Of a stretch of DNA of 21,485 nucleotides, positions 13,791 through 21,071 are shown piece after piece. The position numbers and the translations under genes are program-made. The notes beneath the pieces are model-generated. The model was given only the letters and a program-made list of their open reading frames with translations. It ran no database searches and had not been told where the DNA came from. Each line of letters begins with the position of its first letter. Position 1 is the stretch's first letter. This DNA is from Bacilli bacterium (lineage in GTDB: Bacteria; Bacillota_I; Bacilli_A; RFN20; CAG-288), in NCBI GenBank assembly GCA_900770925.1, contig CAAGLY010000028.1, positions 1-21,485 on the forward strand, written 5' to 3'.

Positions 13791-16151
13791 ATGCTATTCA
13801 GTTATTCGCTTTTATCCCGGTTTGTCGACTTATCCAAGACGACTCCGGAGGAATTACGTAACCGGCTTACTTTCTCCGGCTTCGAGGTCGAGGGAAGGGA
13901 ACCTTTTGGGCAGGCTTCCAGCCTCGTCATCGGAGAAATCATCTCCTGCGAGAAACACCCCGACAGTGACCACCTTCACTGTCTTTTGGTTGACTGCGGA
14001 ACAGAGGAAGGCATCAAGAAGATTGTCTGCGGTGCTCCTAATGCCCGCAAGGGATTAAAGGTCATCGTCGCTCTTCCCGGCTGTGAGCTTCCTGCTCTCA
14101 AGGAGACCATCAAGCCCGGCAAGATCCGCGGCGAGGAAAGTAACGGAAGGTGCTGCTCTTTAGTTGAGCTCGGCCTTCCTAAGGAAGTCCTAAGCGAAAA
14201 ACAGGCAAACGGAATCGAAGAGCTTCCCTTGGATGCTCCAGTTGGAGAGAAGGATGTTTTATCCTATCTCGGCATCAAGGATGAAATCCTTGATGTCAAT
14301 GTCCTTCCTAACCGTCCTGACTGCTTAAGCTATCTCGGACTTGCAAGAGAAATCTCTTCCCTGACCGGTTTTGAGTTATTCCCCATCCCGGAGAAAATCG
14401 GCTCATTTCCGGAAACGGTTAAGGCTAAAACTCTGACTTCCGCCTGTCCTAGAATCGATATTCTTTCCTTAAGCAACGTTAAGAGGAAGAAGACTCCGGA
14501 CTATGTCCGCGCCGCCTTAAGGAAGAGCGCTATCCGCTCGATTGATCCAATCGTCGACCTCGGCAATTATGTCAGGCTCGTCACCGGCCAGCCGGTCAAC
14601 AGGTATGATGCTGACCTTAATACGAAGAAAGAGTATGTCGTCAAGGATGACAGGACAGCTAAGAGCGTTACCTTCGATGGCAAGGAAGTAAGCCTCGTTC
14701 CGCATGACCTTGTTGTCACTGACGGAGAGAAGCCTCTCTGCCTCGGCGGAATCAGGGCTCTTGAGAACTCTTCTGTTTCTGCCTCCACAAAGAACATCGA
14801 TATCGAGTTTGCTGACTTCTACCATGCCAATATCCGGCATACCTGCAACCGCCTTGGCTTATCGAGCGCATCTAGCCAGCTCTTCGGCAAAGGACGTAAC
14901 CCTAAGAGGATAGACGAGGCGATTAGCTTCCTGATTTCTCTCCTGCCTGAATTCTTCGAGGAATACACGATTACTTCCTATTCGAGCGATAACCATGCCG
15001 TCAGGGAAAATAAGCCTTTTGCTTTCTCCTACAATCTTCTTAACTCCCGTCTTGGCTCGAACTATACAAAGGAGGAGATTGACTTAGTCCTTGACCGTTA
15101 TCGGATCAAAAGACTCGATAACGGAAGGGTACTTCCGCCTCTTGACCGTGTCGATCTGCTTGAACAGTGCGACATCGACGAGGAAGTCTTCCGTTTCTAT
15201 CCGGCCGATAAGATTGTCCCTTCCTTTGAAGGAAGGCCGCATACCCTCGGCGGATTAAGCGACAGCCAGAAGAGGGAACGGAAAATCCGCCATAAGCTCT
15301 GCGATTTAGGCTATGACGAGATTCTTTCCTATACCTTAATCAGCAAGGAACAGGACAAGCAGCTGCGTATCTTCGATGACAAGGAAAGCTATGTCATCCT
15401 CAATCCGAGGACAAAGGACCACGAAGTTGTCCGTTCTGACCTTCTCTCTTCGAGGCTTCTGACGAGGAAATATAACCTCAGCCATCAGCATGATTCCTTA
15501 AGCCTGTTTGAAATTTCTCCGGTCGACACGAAGGAAGGAATCAAGACCTATCTTTCCCTTGGCCTTAGGGGCAAGACCGGCTTAAGCGAAGACTATCAGA
15601 AACGCCCGTATAATTTCTATGACAGGAAAGGTGCTATCGAAGAAATCTTCTCTAGGCTTGGCCTTAATCCTAATCGTTACCGTTTAAGCTACACGAAGAA
15701 TCCTTCTTTCCATCCTGGCGTAGCCTGCGATATCTTTGTCGGCAAGAAACTAGTCGGCACTTTCGGCAAGCTTCATCCCGGCCTCTTCAAAGAAGATAGG
15801 TATCTTGGCGAACTTGATTTGGGCTATCTCCTTTCCAGGAATAACGGAAAGACCAAATTCGTTCCTTTTGCCTCCTATCCGCTTGTCCGCCGTGACTTAT
15901 CTCTTAAGAGGAAGGATACTGTCTCTTACCAGATGGTCAAGGAGACGATCAGGAAGGCCCGCGTCCCTTATGTCAAAGGCGTTCTCTTCTTCGATGACTT
16001 CAAGGATAAGGACAATCAGCGTTACCTAGGCATCTCTGTCCTTCTCTCTAAAGATGACGGAACCCTTAAGGACGAAGAAATCTCTTCTGCCCTTAACTCC
16101 ATCGTCAAGGAGCTTTCCGTCAAATTATCCATCACTCTGAAAGGCGAATAA
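13791..16151 (+). CDS. pheT: Phenylalanine-tRNA ligase beta subunit
   Basis: The 786-residue tRNA-binding and editing subunit starts at the ATG at 13791 behind AGGAAT (an earlier in-frame ATG lies inside pheS). N-terminal MLFSYSLL...FEVEG is followed by the EMAP-like tRNA-binding domain (about 40-150, EKHPDSDHLHCLLVD, RGEESNG), B3/B4 editing domain, B5 domain, catalytic-like core, and FDX-ACB domain at the end (ASYPLVRRDLSL). AGG sits at Met columns 120 (EESNG-x-CCSL), 262 (NYV-x-L) and 322 (GGI-x-ALENS). Conserved Arg in LAREI is AGA and in KIRGEE is CGC. One internal ATG (YQMV) is kept. thyX begins 3 nt later. Confidence 0.97.
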   Translation: MLFSYSLLSRFVDLSKTTPEELRNRLTFSGFEVEGREPFGQASSLVIGEIISCEKHPDSDHLHCLLVDCGTEEGIKKIVCGAPNARKGLKVIVALPGCELPALKETIKPGKIRGEESNGRCCSLVELGLPKEVLSEKQANGIEELPLDAPVGEKDVLSYLGIKDEILDVNVLPNRPDCLSYLGLAREISSLTGFELFPIPEKIGSFPETVKAKTLTSACPRIDILSLSNVKRKKTPDYVRAALRKSAIRSIDPIVDLGNYVRLVTGQPVNRYDADLNTKKEYVVKDDRTAKSVTFDGKEVSLVPHDLVVTDGEKPLCLGGIRALENSSVSASTKNIDIEFADFYHANIRHTCNRLGLSSASSQLFGKGRNPKRIDEAISFLISLLPEFFEEYTITSYSSDNHAVRENKPFAFSYNLLNSRLGSNYTKEEIDLVLDRYRIKRLDNGRVLPPLDRVDLLEQCDIDEEVFRFYPADKIVPSFEGRPHTLGGLSDSQKRERKIRHKLCDLGYDEILSYTLISKEQDKQLRIFDDKESYVILNPRTKDHEVVRSDLLSSRLLTRKYNLSHQHDSLSLFEISPVDTKEGIKTYLSLGLRGKTGLSEDYQKRPYNFYDRKGAIEEIFSRLGLNPNRYRLSYTKNPSFHPGVACDIFVGKKLVGTFGKLHPGLFKEDRYLGELDLGYLLSRNNGKTKFVPFASYPLVRRDLSLKRKDTVSYQMVKETIRKARVPYVKGVLFFDDFKDKDNQRYLGISVLLSKDDGTLKDEEISSALNSIVKELSVKLSITLKGE

Positions 16152-16154
16152 GAC

Positions 16155-17045
16155 ATGGCAAAATTCATCCTATTAGATCCAAGCGCCGAAGAAGTCTCTT
16201 CGGATGATTTTTTCGACAAGGTCGCTCTGGTTGCCCATAACTGCTATCAGGTCCCTCAGAAAGACCATCTGAGCAATATCCAGTTCATCAACCGTTTAAT
16301 CTCTGCCGGACATCTTGCCAGGATCGAGCATTACCGGTTTATCCTTGAACTCGGAAAAGAGAAAAAGGAAGAGCTTATCTCGCTGAGGAATCCCTATCTC
16401 ACGATTTCCGATTCCTTGGACGGAAAAAGCATCTTTGTCTCTCTGTCTCTCCGTCCGATACTTGAGAATAGGCAGAAGAAGACTTTCAGAAGGCTTCTTT
16501 CCGGAATACCGGAAGAGATCAAGAAGGAAGCCTCTCTTCCCTTAGAGGCTCCTTTATGCCGCTGTGTCTCTTACTCAGAAGTAAAGGACAGAATCAGTAA
16601 AGAGGATAAGGACAAGAGGCTGTTTTTGACCTATCACCTGATTACAGACCGCGGCGTTACGCATGAAATCGTCCGTCACCGCCCCTGCTCATTTGCCCAG
16701 GAATCCACCCGCTACTGCAACTATACGAAAGGCAAGTTCGATTCCTCTCTCTCCTTCATCAGACCGCTGAAATACGATCAGGAAAAAGAAGTGTATGATG
16801 CCTATTATCAGCAGACCGCTGATACCTACTTCCGTCTGATTTCAGGCGGACTCCGTCCCGATGAGGCAAGAAGTGTTCTTCCTAACTCGTTGAAAGCATC
16901 CATCAGGGTTTCCTGCTCGAGGGAAGAGTGGAAGCATATCTTCTCTCTCCGCTTAAGCGAGGCGGCCCATCCCGATATCCGTACGGTGAGGTTTATGGTC
17001 AGAAACGACAGGCTGAAGAAAGGGTACCTTGAAGATGAAGAATGA
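16155..17045 (+). CDS. thyX: Flavin-dependent thymidylate synthase ThyX
   Basis: The 296-residue enzyme makes dTMP from dUMP using methylenetetrahydrofolate and FAD/NADPH. The ThyX signature RHRxxSxxxxSxR is complete as RHRPCSFAQESTR (174-186). Other matches are SAGHLA-M-IEHYRF (AGG as Met; the EH of the flavin site), RSVLPNSLKASI and LRLSEAAHPDIR, the substrate-binding C-terminus. It is longer than the common 220-250 residues because of an insertion around 65-160. Position between pheT and yceD is unusual; the likely logic is operon accretion rather than shared function. Stop is TGA. The gene overlaps yceD by 11 bases. Confidence 0.95.
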   Translation: MAKFILLDPSAEEVSSDDFFDKVALVAHNCYQVPQKDHLSNIQFINRLISAGHLARIEHYRFILELGKEKKEELISLRNPYLTISDSLDGKSIFVSLSLRPILENRQKKTFRRLLSGIPEEIKKEASLPLEAPLCRCVSYSEVKDRISKEDKDKRLFLTYHLITDRGVTHEIVRHRPCSFAQESTRYCNYTKGKFDSSLSFIRPLKYDQEKEVYDAYYQQTADTYFRLISGGLRPDEARSVLPNSLKASIRVSCSREEWKHIFSLRLSEAAHPDIRTVRFMVRNDRLKKGYLEDEE

Positions 17046-17556
17046 TGACCGTGTGCTCTTTTCGCCGGTAAAAGGCGGAAAGGAAGGAAAAGAGTTTTCT
17101 ATTCCATTTGCCTTATCGGATAAGGAAAAGGCAATCTTCCCTCTTTTAGTCTCTGCTGATAAGCTTGCCCTGAAAGGCAAGGCGGTAGCGGCCAATAACA
17201 CCTATGCCCTGACCATCTCCTGCCAAGGCACGGCTATTGTAAAAGATGCTCATGACCTTACTCCTCTCTCTCTTCCAATCAAGGACGAGATTGAGTTAGT
17301 CCTCTCTCCGGACAAGGAAGTGAGCGATATTGAGAGGGACAAGGACGGAAACTATGATCTGCGCGGATCTATCCTTACTCTTCTAAGGAATGCGATTCCG
17401 CAGAACTACTCCAAGACCAAACTGAAGAAAGTCGTGACGAAAGATTATGTCCTTCTCTCCGAAGAGGAATACTACAGAGAAAAGCATCAGGGCGGCAATT
17501 CCCCCTTTGCGGATCTTGATGTCCTATTAGCGGAAAAGGAGAAGAAGCCGAAATAG
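17035..17556 (+). CDS. yceD: YceD/DUF177 family protein (23S rRNA accumulation)
   Basis: The 173-residue protein matches the DUF177 family, linked to 23S rRNA accumulation and usually encoded beside rpmF (L32). Family-like segments are ALTISCQGTAIVKDAHDLTPLSLPI in the middle and YDLRGSILTLL-M-NAIPQNY near residues 110-125 (AGG as Met), corresponding to the DL...E.ilLalP pattern; the usual C-terminal cysteines are absent. The ATG at 17035 follows AAAGGG; a TTG two codons earlier is possible. It ends the seven-gene operon, overlapping thyX by 11 nt. No rpmF follows; a terminator starts 6 nt after the stop. Confidence 0.75.
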   Translation: MKNDDRVLFSPVKGGKEGKEFSIPFALSDKEKAIFPLLVSADKLALKGKAVAANNTYALTISCQGTAIVKDAHDLTPLSLPIKDEIELVLSPDKEVSDIERDKDGNYDLRGSILTLLRNAIPQNYSKTKLKKVVTKDYVLLSEEEYYREKHQGGNSPFADLDVLLAEKEKKPK

Positions 17557-17562
17557 TGATAC

Positions 17563-17597
17563 AAACCGTTCTTCCTTAGCAGGGAGGACGGTTTTTC
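17563..17597 (+). terminator. Terminator of the divIB-yceD operon
   Basis: AAACCGTTCTTCC (17563-17575) pairs with GGGAGGACGGTTT (17582-17594), 13 bp with two G-T pairs, loop TTAGCA, followed by TT to complete a five-T run. It lies 6 nt after the yceD stop. Confidence 0.88.
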
Positions 17598-17634
17598 ATT
17601 GACAGAAGTCTTTAAGGATGTCTTGAAGGAACTG

Positions 17635-17684
17635 AACAAAAAGAAACAGCCCCTGTGCTTTTTTTGGTAAGCAGAGGGGCTGTT
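17635..17684 (-). terminator. Terminator of the minus-strand HEPN-motif gene
   Basis: Positions 17645-17660 (AACAGCCCCTGTGCTT) pair with 17669-17684 (AAGCAGAGGGGCTGTT), 15 of 16 pairs with one G-G mismatch and an 8-nt loop. Read on the minus strand the stem is followed by TTTCTTTTTGTTC, a proper U-tract, so it ends transcription arriving from 19214-17844. With the plus-strand terminator just before it, it insulates the two convergent units. Confidence 0.8.
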
Positions 17685-17843
17685 CCTTCAATTGCAGGAA
17701 TAGGATTTAGGCTAGAAGAAGGAATGCTTAGTTAGGAGCCGTTAAGCCGGATAATAAAGACAGCTATCCCTAAAGGCGATAAATATATCTCCTTAAGGAT
17801 CCGTGTGCCTCTAATGCCGAATTCTGCCTTCTATAGCCTGAAT

Positions 17844-19214
17844 CTATTTAAGATAAGCTTCACGGAGAGTGACAAGAGGATGGATAGTCGGCTTTTCAAT
17901 GAAGTTAAGAGAACGGAAAGGAACGTCATTGAAGGTAGACTGGATGTCTAATGCCGGACGGGTATCAAAGACATACCTTTCATTCCTTGTGGTATCTACT
18001 CCGTTAAGAATGATGTTCTTAGAGGAGACGATATGATAAAGGTAGAGGTTCTTGAAGCAGACAACACGTGCCTTATTATCACGGAATTCGCTGTGATTGT
18101 ATTCGAACCGGAAGCCGTTAAGCTTCTTAGCTGCTTCCGAGACATATTCGACAGAGTCCTTATCTAAGATGATGTACTTGCTGAGGAGGTCTAAGGCAAA
18201 CTGCTTGACTTCCTGAGCACGTTTAATCGCTTTGTCTTTTTCAAAGGCTTTCTGATCAAGGAGCTGGATGCTCTTCTTGAGCGGAGAAGACCTATAGGGG
18301 ATAAGGAGGTTGATGATATTCGTCCTGATTGCGTGGACTGCATAGTAGTCTCCGGGGAAGTCAGCCCTGTCATCTGCCCATTCCTGGATGACATAAGGAA
18401 TCATCTTGAGCTCGAATTTCCTCTGTCTGCCGTTTGCTTCAAAGGTCTCATCCGGCCAGAAGCCATGGAAGGCAAGGTTACGGAGGAACCTGAAATCTGT
18501 GAACCGGCTATGGGCCTTCTCCCTTCCGGGGATGGCCTTGGCAATGTCGAGGAAGGAAGGGGCTACGCCAGCCCTAGTCGGACCGGAAACATTTTTCTCG
18601 ATCTGAAGATAGAGTCTCTGAACCTCACGGAGGATAAACGGAATGTTGGTATAGCACTCAATCCGGTTAACGCCTTTTAAGTGGTACTTATCCGGACTAA
18701 AGGAGGAGAGCTTCTCCTGGAATTTGGCAAGGTTCGGTTTATTATTCGGACCGATTTCGAATCCTGGGATGGATCCTAAGTAGGCAAGGAAGCTATTGAC
18801 TGCATTCTTTGAGACAAAGACAGAGCAGAGAGCTGCCCTTCCGAAGAAGGTCCTCTTGTCTTCGACCTTAAAGGCAAAGCCTTCCGTTTCGTCTCCGAAG
18901 AGAGTATCGATAAGATCCTGATCAAAATAGATATCGTTGTTCCGATAGTAATGGCAGCAGAAGTAGTGTATGCTGCAGAGTAGCTCCAGGAGTCTAGACC
19001 ACTGTTCTTCGGTCAGTTCTTTCGTACGGGGGAAGACTTGATCAGTCTTTTCCTTAGTGGATGGGTCATAGGCCTTGAACCTTGACACACCGGCCTGATT
19101 TCGTAGGTTGTGTTCGACGTCGGTGATCCTCTTAGCGTAAGCGGCCTTCATCTGAAGGATATGCTGTGAAGAGGTTTTCACCACAGAGTACAGATTTGTT
19201 TCAAAGTAGTTCAT
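17844..19214 (-). CDS. Uncharacterised 456-residue protein with HEPN-like RNxxxH motif
   Basis: I cannot assign a family. The protein is soluble, with no signal peptide or membrane segment, and looks largely helical. The one suggestive feature is RNLAFHG at 245-251 in FRFLRNLAFHGFW: RNxxxH after a hydrophobic helix start is the catalytic motif of HEPN ribonucleases found in toxin and abortive-infection systems (family knowledge; the link is inference). The region 1-120 is rich in Tyr, Cys and His (SIHYFCCHYYRNND). It is the only minus-strand gene, monocistronic, convergent with yceD and divergent from mraZ, with its own terminator. AGG use is as heavy as in the neighbours, so it is long resident or came from a similarly coded relative. 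Alternatives include a lineage-specific structural or regulatory protein. Confidence 0.8.
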   Translation of the reverse strand: MNYFETNLYSVVKTSSQHILQMKAAYAKRITDVEHNLRNQAGVSRFKAYDPSTKEKTDQVFPRTKELTEEQWSRLLELLCSIHYFCCHYYRNNDIYFDQDLIDTLFGDETEGFAFKVEDKRTFFGRAALCSVFVSKNAVNSFLAYLGSIPGFEIGPNNKPNLAKFQEKLSSFSPDKYHLKGVNRIECYTNIPFILREVQRLYLQIEKNVSGPTRAGVAPSFLDIAKAIPGREKAHSRFTDFRFLRNLAFHGFWPDETFEANGRQRKFELKMIPYVIQEWADDRADFPGDYYAVHAIRTNIINLLIPYRSSPLKKSIQLLDQKAFEKDKAIKRAQEVKQFALDLLSKYIILDKDSVEYVSEAAKKLNGFRFEYNHSEFRDNKARVVCFKNLYLYHIVSSKNIILNGVDTTRNERYVFDTRPALDIQSTFNDVPFRSLNFIEKPTIHPLVTLREAYLK

Positions 19215-19571
19215 TTTTTCACTCGCTTTCTTTCATACTATATATTAGTTTAGTTTGAACCGAAATTACACCAAAAAAGGTAATATTGTACAGATTTTTT
19301 TGATTTGAGCATCTTAAAACGCCGGCTCAAAGGGGGAAAAGATAGCCAAAACTCCATTCAGGGGAGAAAGAGAAGAGGAAAAGAAGACCATTTCCGTACC
19401 AGAAGACTGCCAGATAATAACTGCTTCTATCCTGCTTTGGAATTGCTAAGTCAGAAGTCGGCTATAGCTTGTATGGTTTCTTCTTTTAGGATGCTTTTAT
19501 TCGTGCAGGATAATTTCCACCCACTTTAACCCCCTTATGAAATTGCTTTGTTTATCGCCTTAAATCATCAC

Positions 19572-19588
19572 AAAGGTGTACAAAGTGT
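19572..19588 (+). promoter_or_regulatory. Candidate upstream MraZ boxes
   Basis: AAAGGTG (19572-19578) and AAAGTGT (19582-19588) are spaced exactly 10 nt apart, about 110 nt before the mraZ ATG. AAAGTG-type repeats with one-helical-turn spacing are the known MraZ operator in Mollicutes. This pair may be an auxiliary site. Confidence 0.4.
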
Positions 19589-19639
19589 CTTTTTAGTCGG
19601 GATTAAAAGAAGAAAAAATAGTTTTTTTACAGGAAAGCC

Positions 19640-19668
19640 TTGTATGATTGTGTTCCAAAGTGTAAGAT
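19640..19668 (+). promoter_or_regulatory. Candidate mraZ-rsmH-ftsL promoter
   Basis: TTGTAT (19640-19645) and TAAGAT (19663-19668) with a 17-nt spacer would start transcription near 19675, about 20 nt before the ATG. An alternative -10 is TATGAT (19643-19648) without a clear -35. Either way the promoter overlaps the MraZ boxes. Confidence 0.4.
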
Positions 19669-19683
19669 AATGGGCGAAAGTGG
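19657..19683 (+). promoter_or_regulatory. Candidate MraZ operator at the mraZ promoter
   Basis: AAAGTGT (19657-19663) and AAAGTGG (19677-19683) lie exactly 20 nt apart, with a degenerate unit (ATAATGGGCG, 19667-19676) at the intervening 10-nt step. This three-unit, 10-nt period layout matches the AAAGTG repeats bound by MraZ in Mycoplasma and implies autoregulation of the operon. Confidence 0.6.
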
Positions 19684-19695
19684 TAAAACGAAATT

Positions 19696-20124
19696 ATGTT
19701 TTTCGGCCAGAAAGAAGTACTCATCGACGAAAAATCCCGGCTCGTACTGCCGGCTAATTATCGTGGCGAGTTTCCTAATGGTCAGGTCTATGCCACTTTC
19801 GGACTGGATGACTGCATAGACATCTATTCGGAGAAGACCTATCAGGAAAAAAGGGCAGAAATCAGGAAACTGAGTGACTATGACAAAGTATCCCGTGATT
19901 TCAAGCGTACCTTCGCTTCAAACACTTTCCCTCTTGCTCTTGATACCCACAATCGTATCCTTTTGCCAAAGCCTCTTCTGGAGAAGAAGAAAATCGGGAA
20001 AAAGGTAAGGGTTGTCGGCAATAGGGACCATCTGGAAATCTGGGATAGTGAAACCTTCCGGGAATACGAAAAGAATGCTCAGCAGGACTTCAGTGACAAC
20101 GCGCAGAACCTGATTGGACGGTAA
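19696..20124 (+). CDS. mraZ: Transcriptional regulator MraZ
   Basis: The 142-residue protein has two AbrB-like swapped-hairpin domains that assemble into a ring and bind repeated operators, controlling the division operon it heads. Repeat 1 has EVLIDEKSRLVLPANYR (7-23) and repeat 2 has LALDTHNRILLPKPL (about 79-93); both carry the D-x-x-x-R-x-x-x-P DNA-contact pattern, with the arginines coded by CGG and CGT. LEIWDSETF near the end matches the family. No internal ATG occurs. Operator-like repeats lie just upstream. rsmH starts 1 nt after the stop. Confidence 0.95.
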   Translation: MFFGQKEVLIDEKSRLVLPANYRGEFPNGQVYATFGLDDCIDIYSEKTYQEKRAEIRKLSDYDKVSRDFKRTFASNTFPLALDTHNRILLPKPLLEKKKIGKKVRVVGNRDHLEIWDSETFREYEKNAQQDFSDNAQNLIGR

Positions 20125-20125
20125 G

Positions 20126-21067
20126 ATGAGCGACTATAACTACCATAATCCGGTTCTTGCCGATGAAGTTGTCTCGCTCCTTCCGCAGAAAAAGAAGATT
20201 ACCTACCTTGATAGGACATTAGGAAGAGGAGGACATGCCTCACTTATCCTGAAGAAACTATCGAAGGGGTCCACCTTCTACGGAATCGACCGGGACAGGG
20301 ATGCCATCGACTACTGCAAGGACTTCCTTAAACCTTATGCCGCTAAAGTATCGCTGAACTTCCTTCACTCTGACTTCGCTTCCTCTATCTCCAAACTAAG
20401 AGAAAGGAAAGTTAAAGGAGCTGACTTTATCCTCAGGGATATCGGAGTCTCCTCACCGCAGTTCGATAATCCAAGCCGTGGATTCTCCTATCGGTTCGAT
20501 GCACCTCTTGATAGGCGCAGGGACCAGGGCCAGAAACTTACCGCAAAGGATATCGTCAACACCTACTCGGAAAAGGAACTCTGCCGGGTATTCCAAACGC
20601 TCGGACAATGCCACATCTATTATCCGGTAGTGAAAGCCATCCTTTCTAAACGGGAAGCGAAGCCGATTGAGACGACATTCGAACTGGTAGACATCATCAA
20701 GGCAAACCTTCCACAGAAGGAACTGAGAAAGGAAGGCCATCCGGCAAAGCAGTTCTTCCTCGGGCTTCGGTATGAAGTCAATGGGGAAAGGGACCAGCTG
20801 AAGAAGGGAAGGGAGGAAGCTATCCGCTTCCTCAATCCCAAAGGCAGACTCCTTGTCATCTCCTTCAATTCCGAAGAAGACAAGAGGGTAAAAGATACCT
20901 TCAACGAGTACTGCAAGAAGAAGCCGACTGACAAATATCTTCCGAGGAAGGAAGAAGAGAGGAAATACAGGCTTCTCACCAAGAAACCAATACGACCGAA
21001 TGAAGAAGAGATTATGGAGAATAACCGGACAAAACCGGCCATCCTCCGTGCCAGGGAAAGGAGATAA
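20126..21067 (+). CDS. rsmH: 16S rRNA (cytosine-1402-N4)-methyltransferase RsmH
   Basis: The 313-residue SAM-dependent methyltransferase (MraW) modifies C1402 in the ribosomal P site. Motifs: HNPVLADEV (7-15), SAM-binding LD-M-TLGRGGH (28-37), YGIDRD (52-57), GVSSPQFD and RGFSYRFDAPLDMRMDQ (118-134). The last is the best recoding evidence in the window: residues 130-132 are AGG-CGC-AGG where the family has Met-Arg-Met, and arginines just before use CGT and CGG. I chose the ATG at 20126 over an upstream TTG because it follows the mraZ stop by one base and precedes HNPVL at the usual distance. The 3' end (AAAGGAGATAA) doubles as the ftsL ribosome-binding site. Confidence 0.97.
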   Translation: MSDYNYHNPVLADEVVSLLPQKKKITYLDRTLGRGGHASLILKKLSKGSTFYGIDRDRDAIDYCKDFLKPYAAKVSLNFLHSDFASSISKLRERKVKGADFILRDIGVSSPQFDNPSRGFSYRFDAPLDRRRDQGQKLTAKDIVNTYSEKELCRVFQTLGQCHIYYPVVKAILSKREAKPIETTFELVDIIKANLPQKELRKEGHPAKQFFLGLRYEVNGERDQLKKGREEAIRFLNPKGRLLVISFNSEEDKRVKDTFNEYCKKKPTDKYLPRKEEERKYRLLTKKPIRPNEEEIMENNRTKPAILRARERR

Positions 21068-21071
21068 AAAA

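Larger units (their letters stand above)
19215..19695. other. 481-nt divergent intergenic region between the HEPN-motif gene and mraZ
   Basis: No convincing gene was found. On the minus side AT-rich sequence with TATAGT on the minus strand (about 19238-19245) could serve the 17844-19214 gene, with only a weak ribosome-binding site. A 7-bp hairpin (TTTGAGC 19304-19310 with GCTCAAA 19325-19331, 14-nt loop) lies near 19304. A TTG-started frame at 19305-19529 is compositionally unlike the neighbouring proteins and has no ribosome-binding site. The last 125 bases hold the mraZ promoter and operators listed separately. The middle, about 19330-19560, remains unexplained; I saw no match to RNase P RNA, tmRNA, SRP RNA or tRNA. 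Confidence 0.6.

Noticed and set aside
17601..17672. Short TTG-started peptide (23 codons) and perfect TTGACA after yceD
   Set aside because: The frame runs into the minus-strand terminator hairpin, and no -10 lies at a usable distance from TTGACA.
19305..19529. Small plus-strand open frame upstream of mraZ
   Set aside because: TTG start, no ribosome-binding site, low-complexity basic start and no resemblance to a known protein; likely chance.
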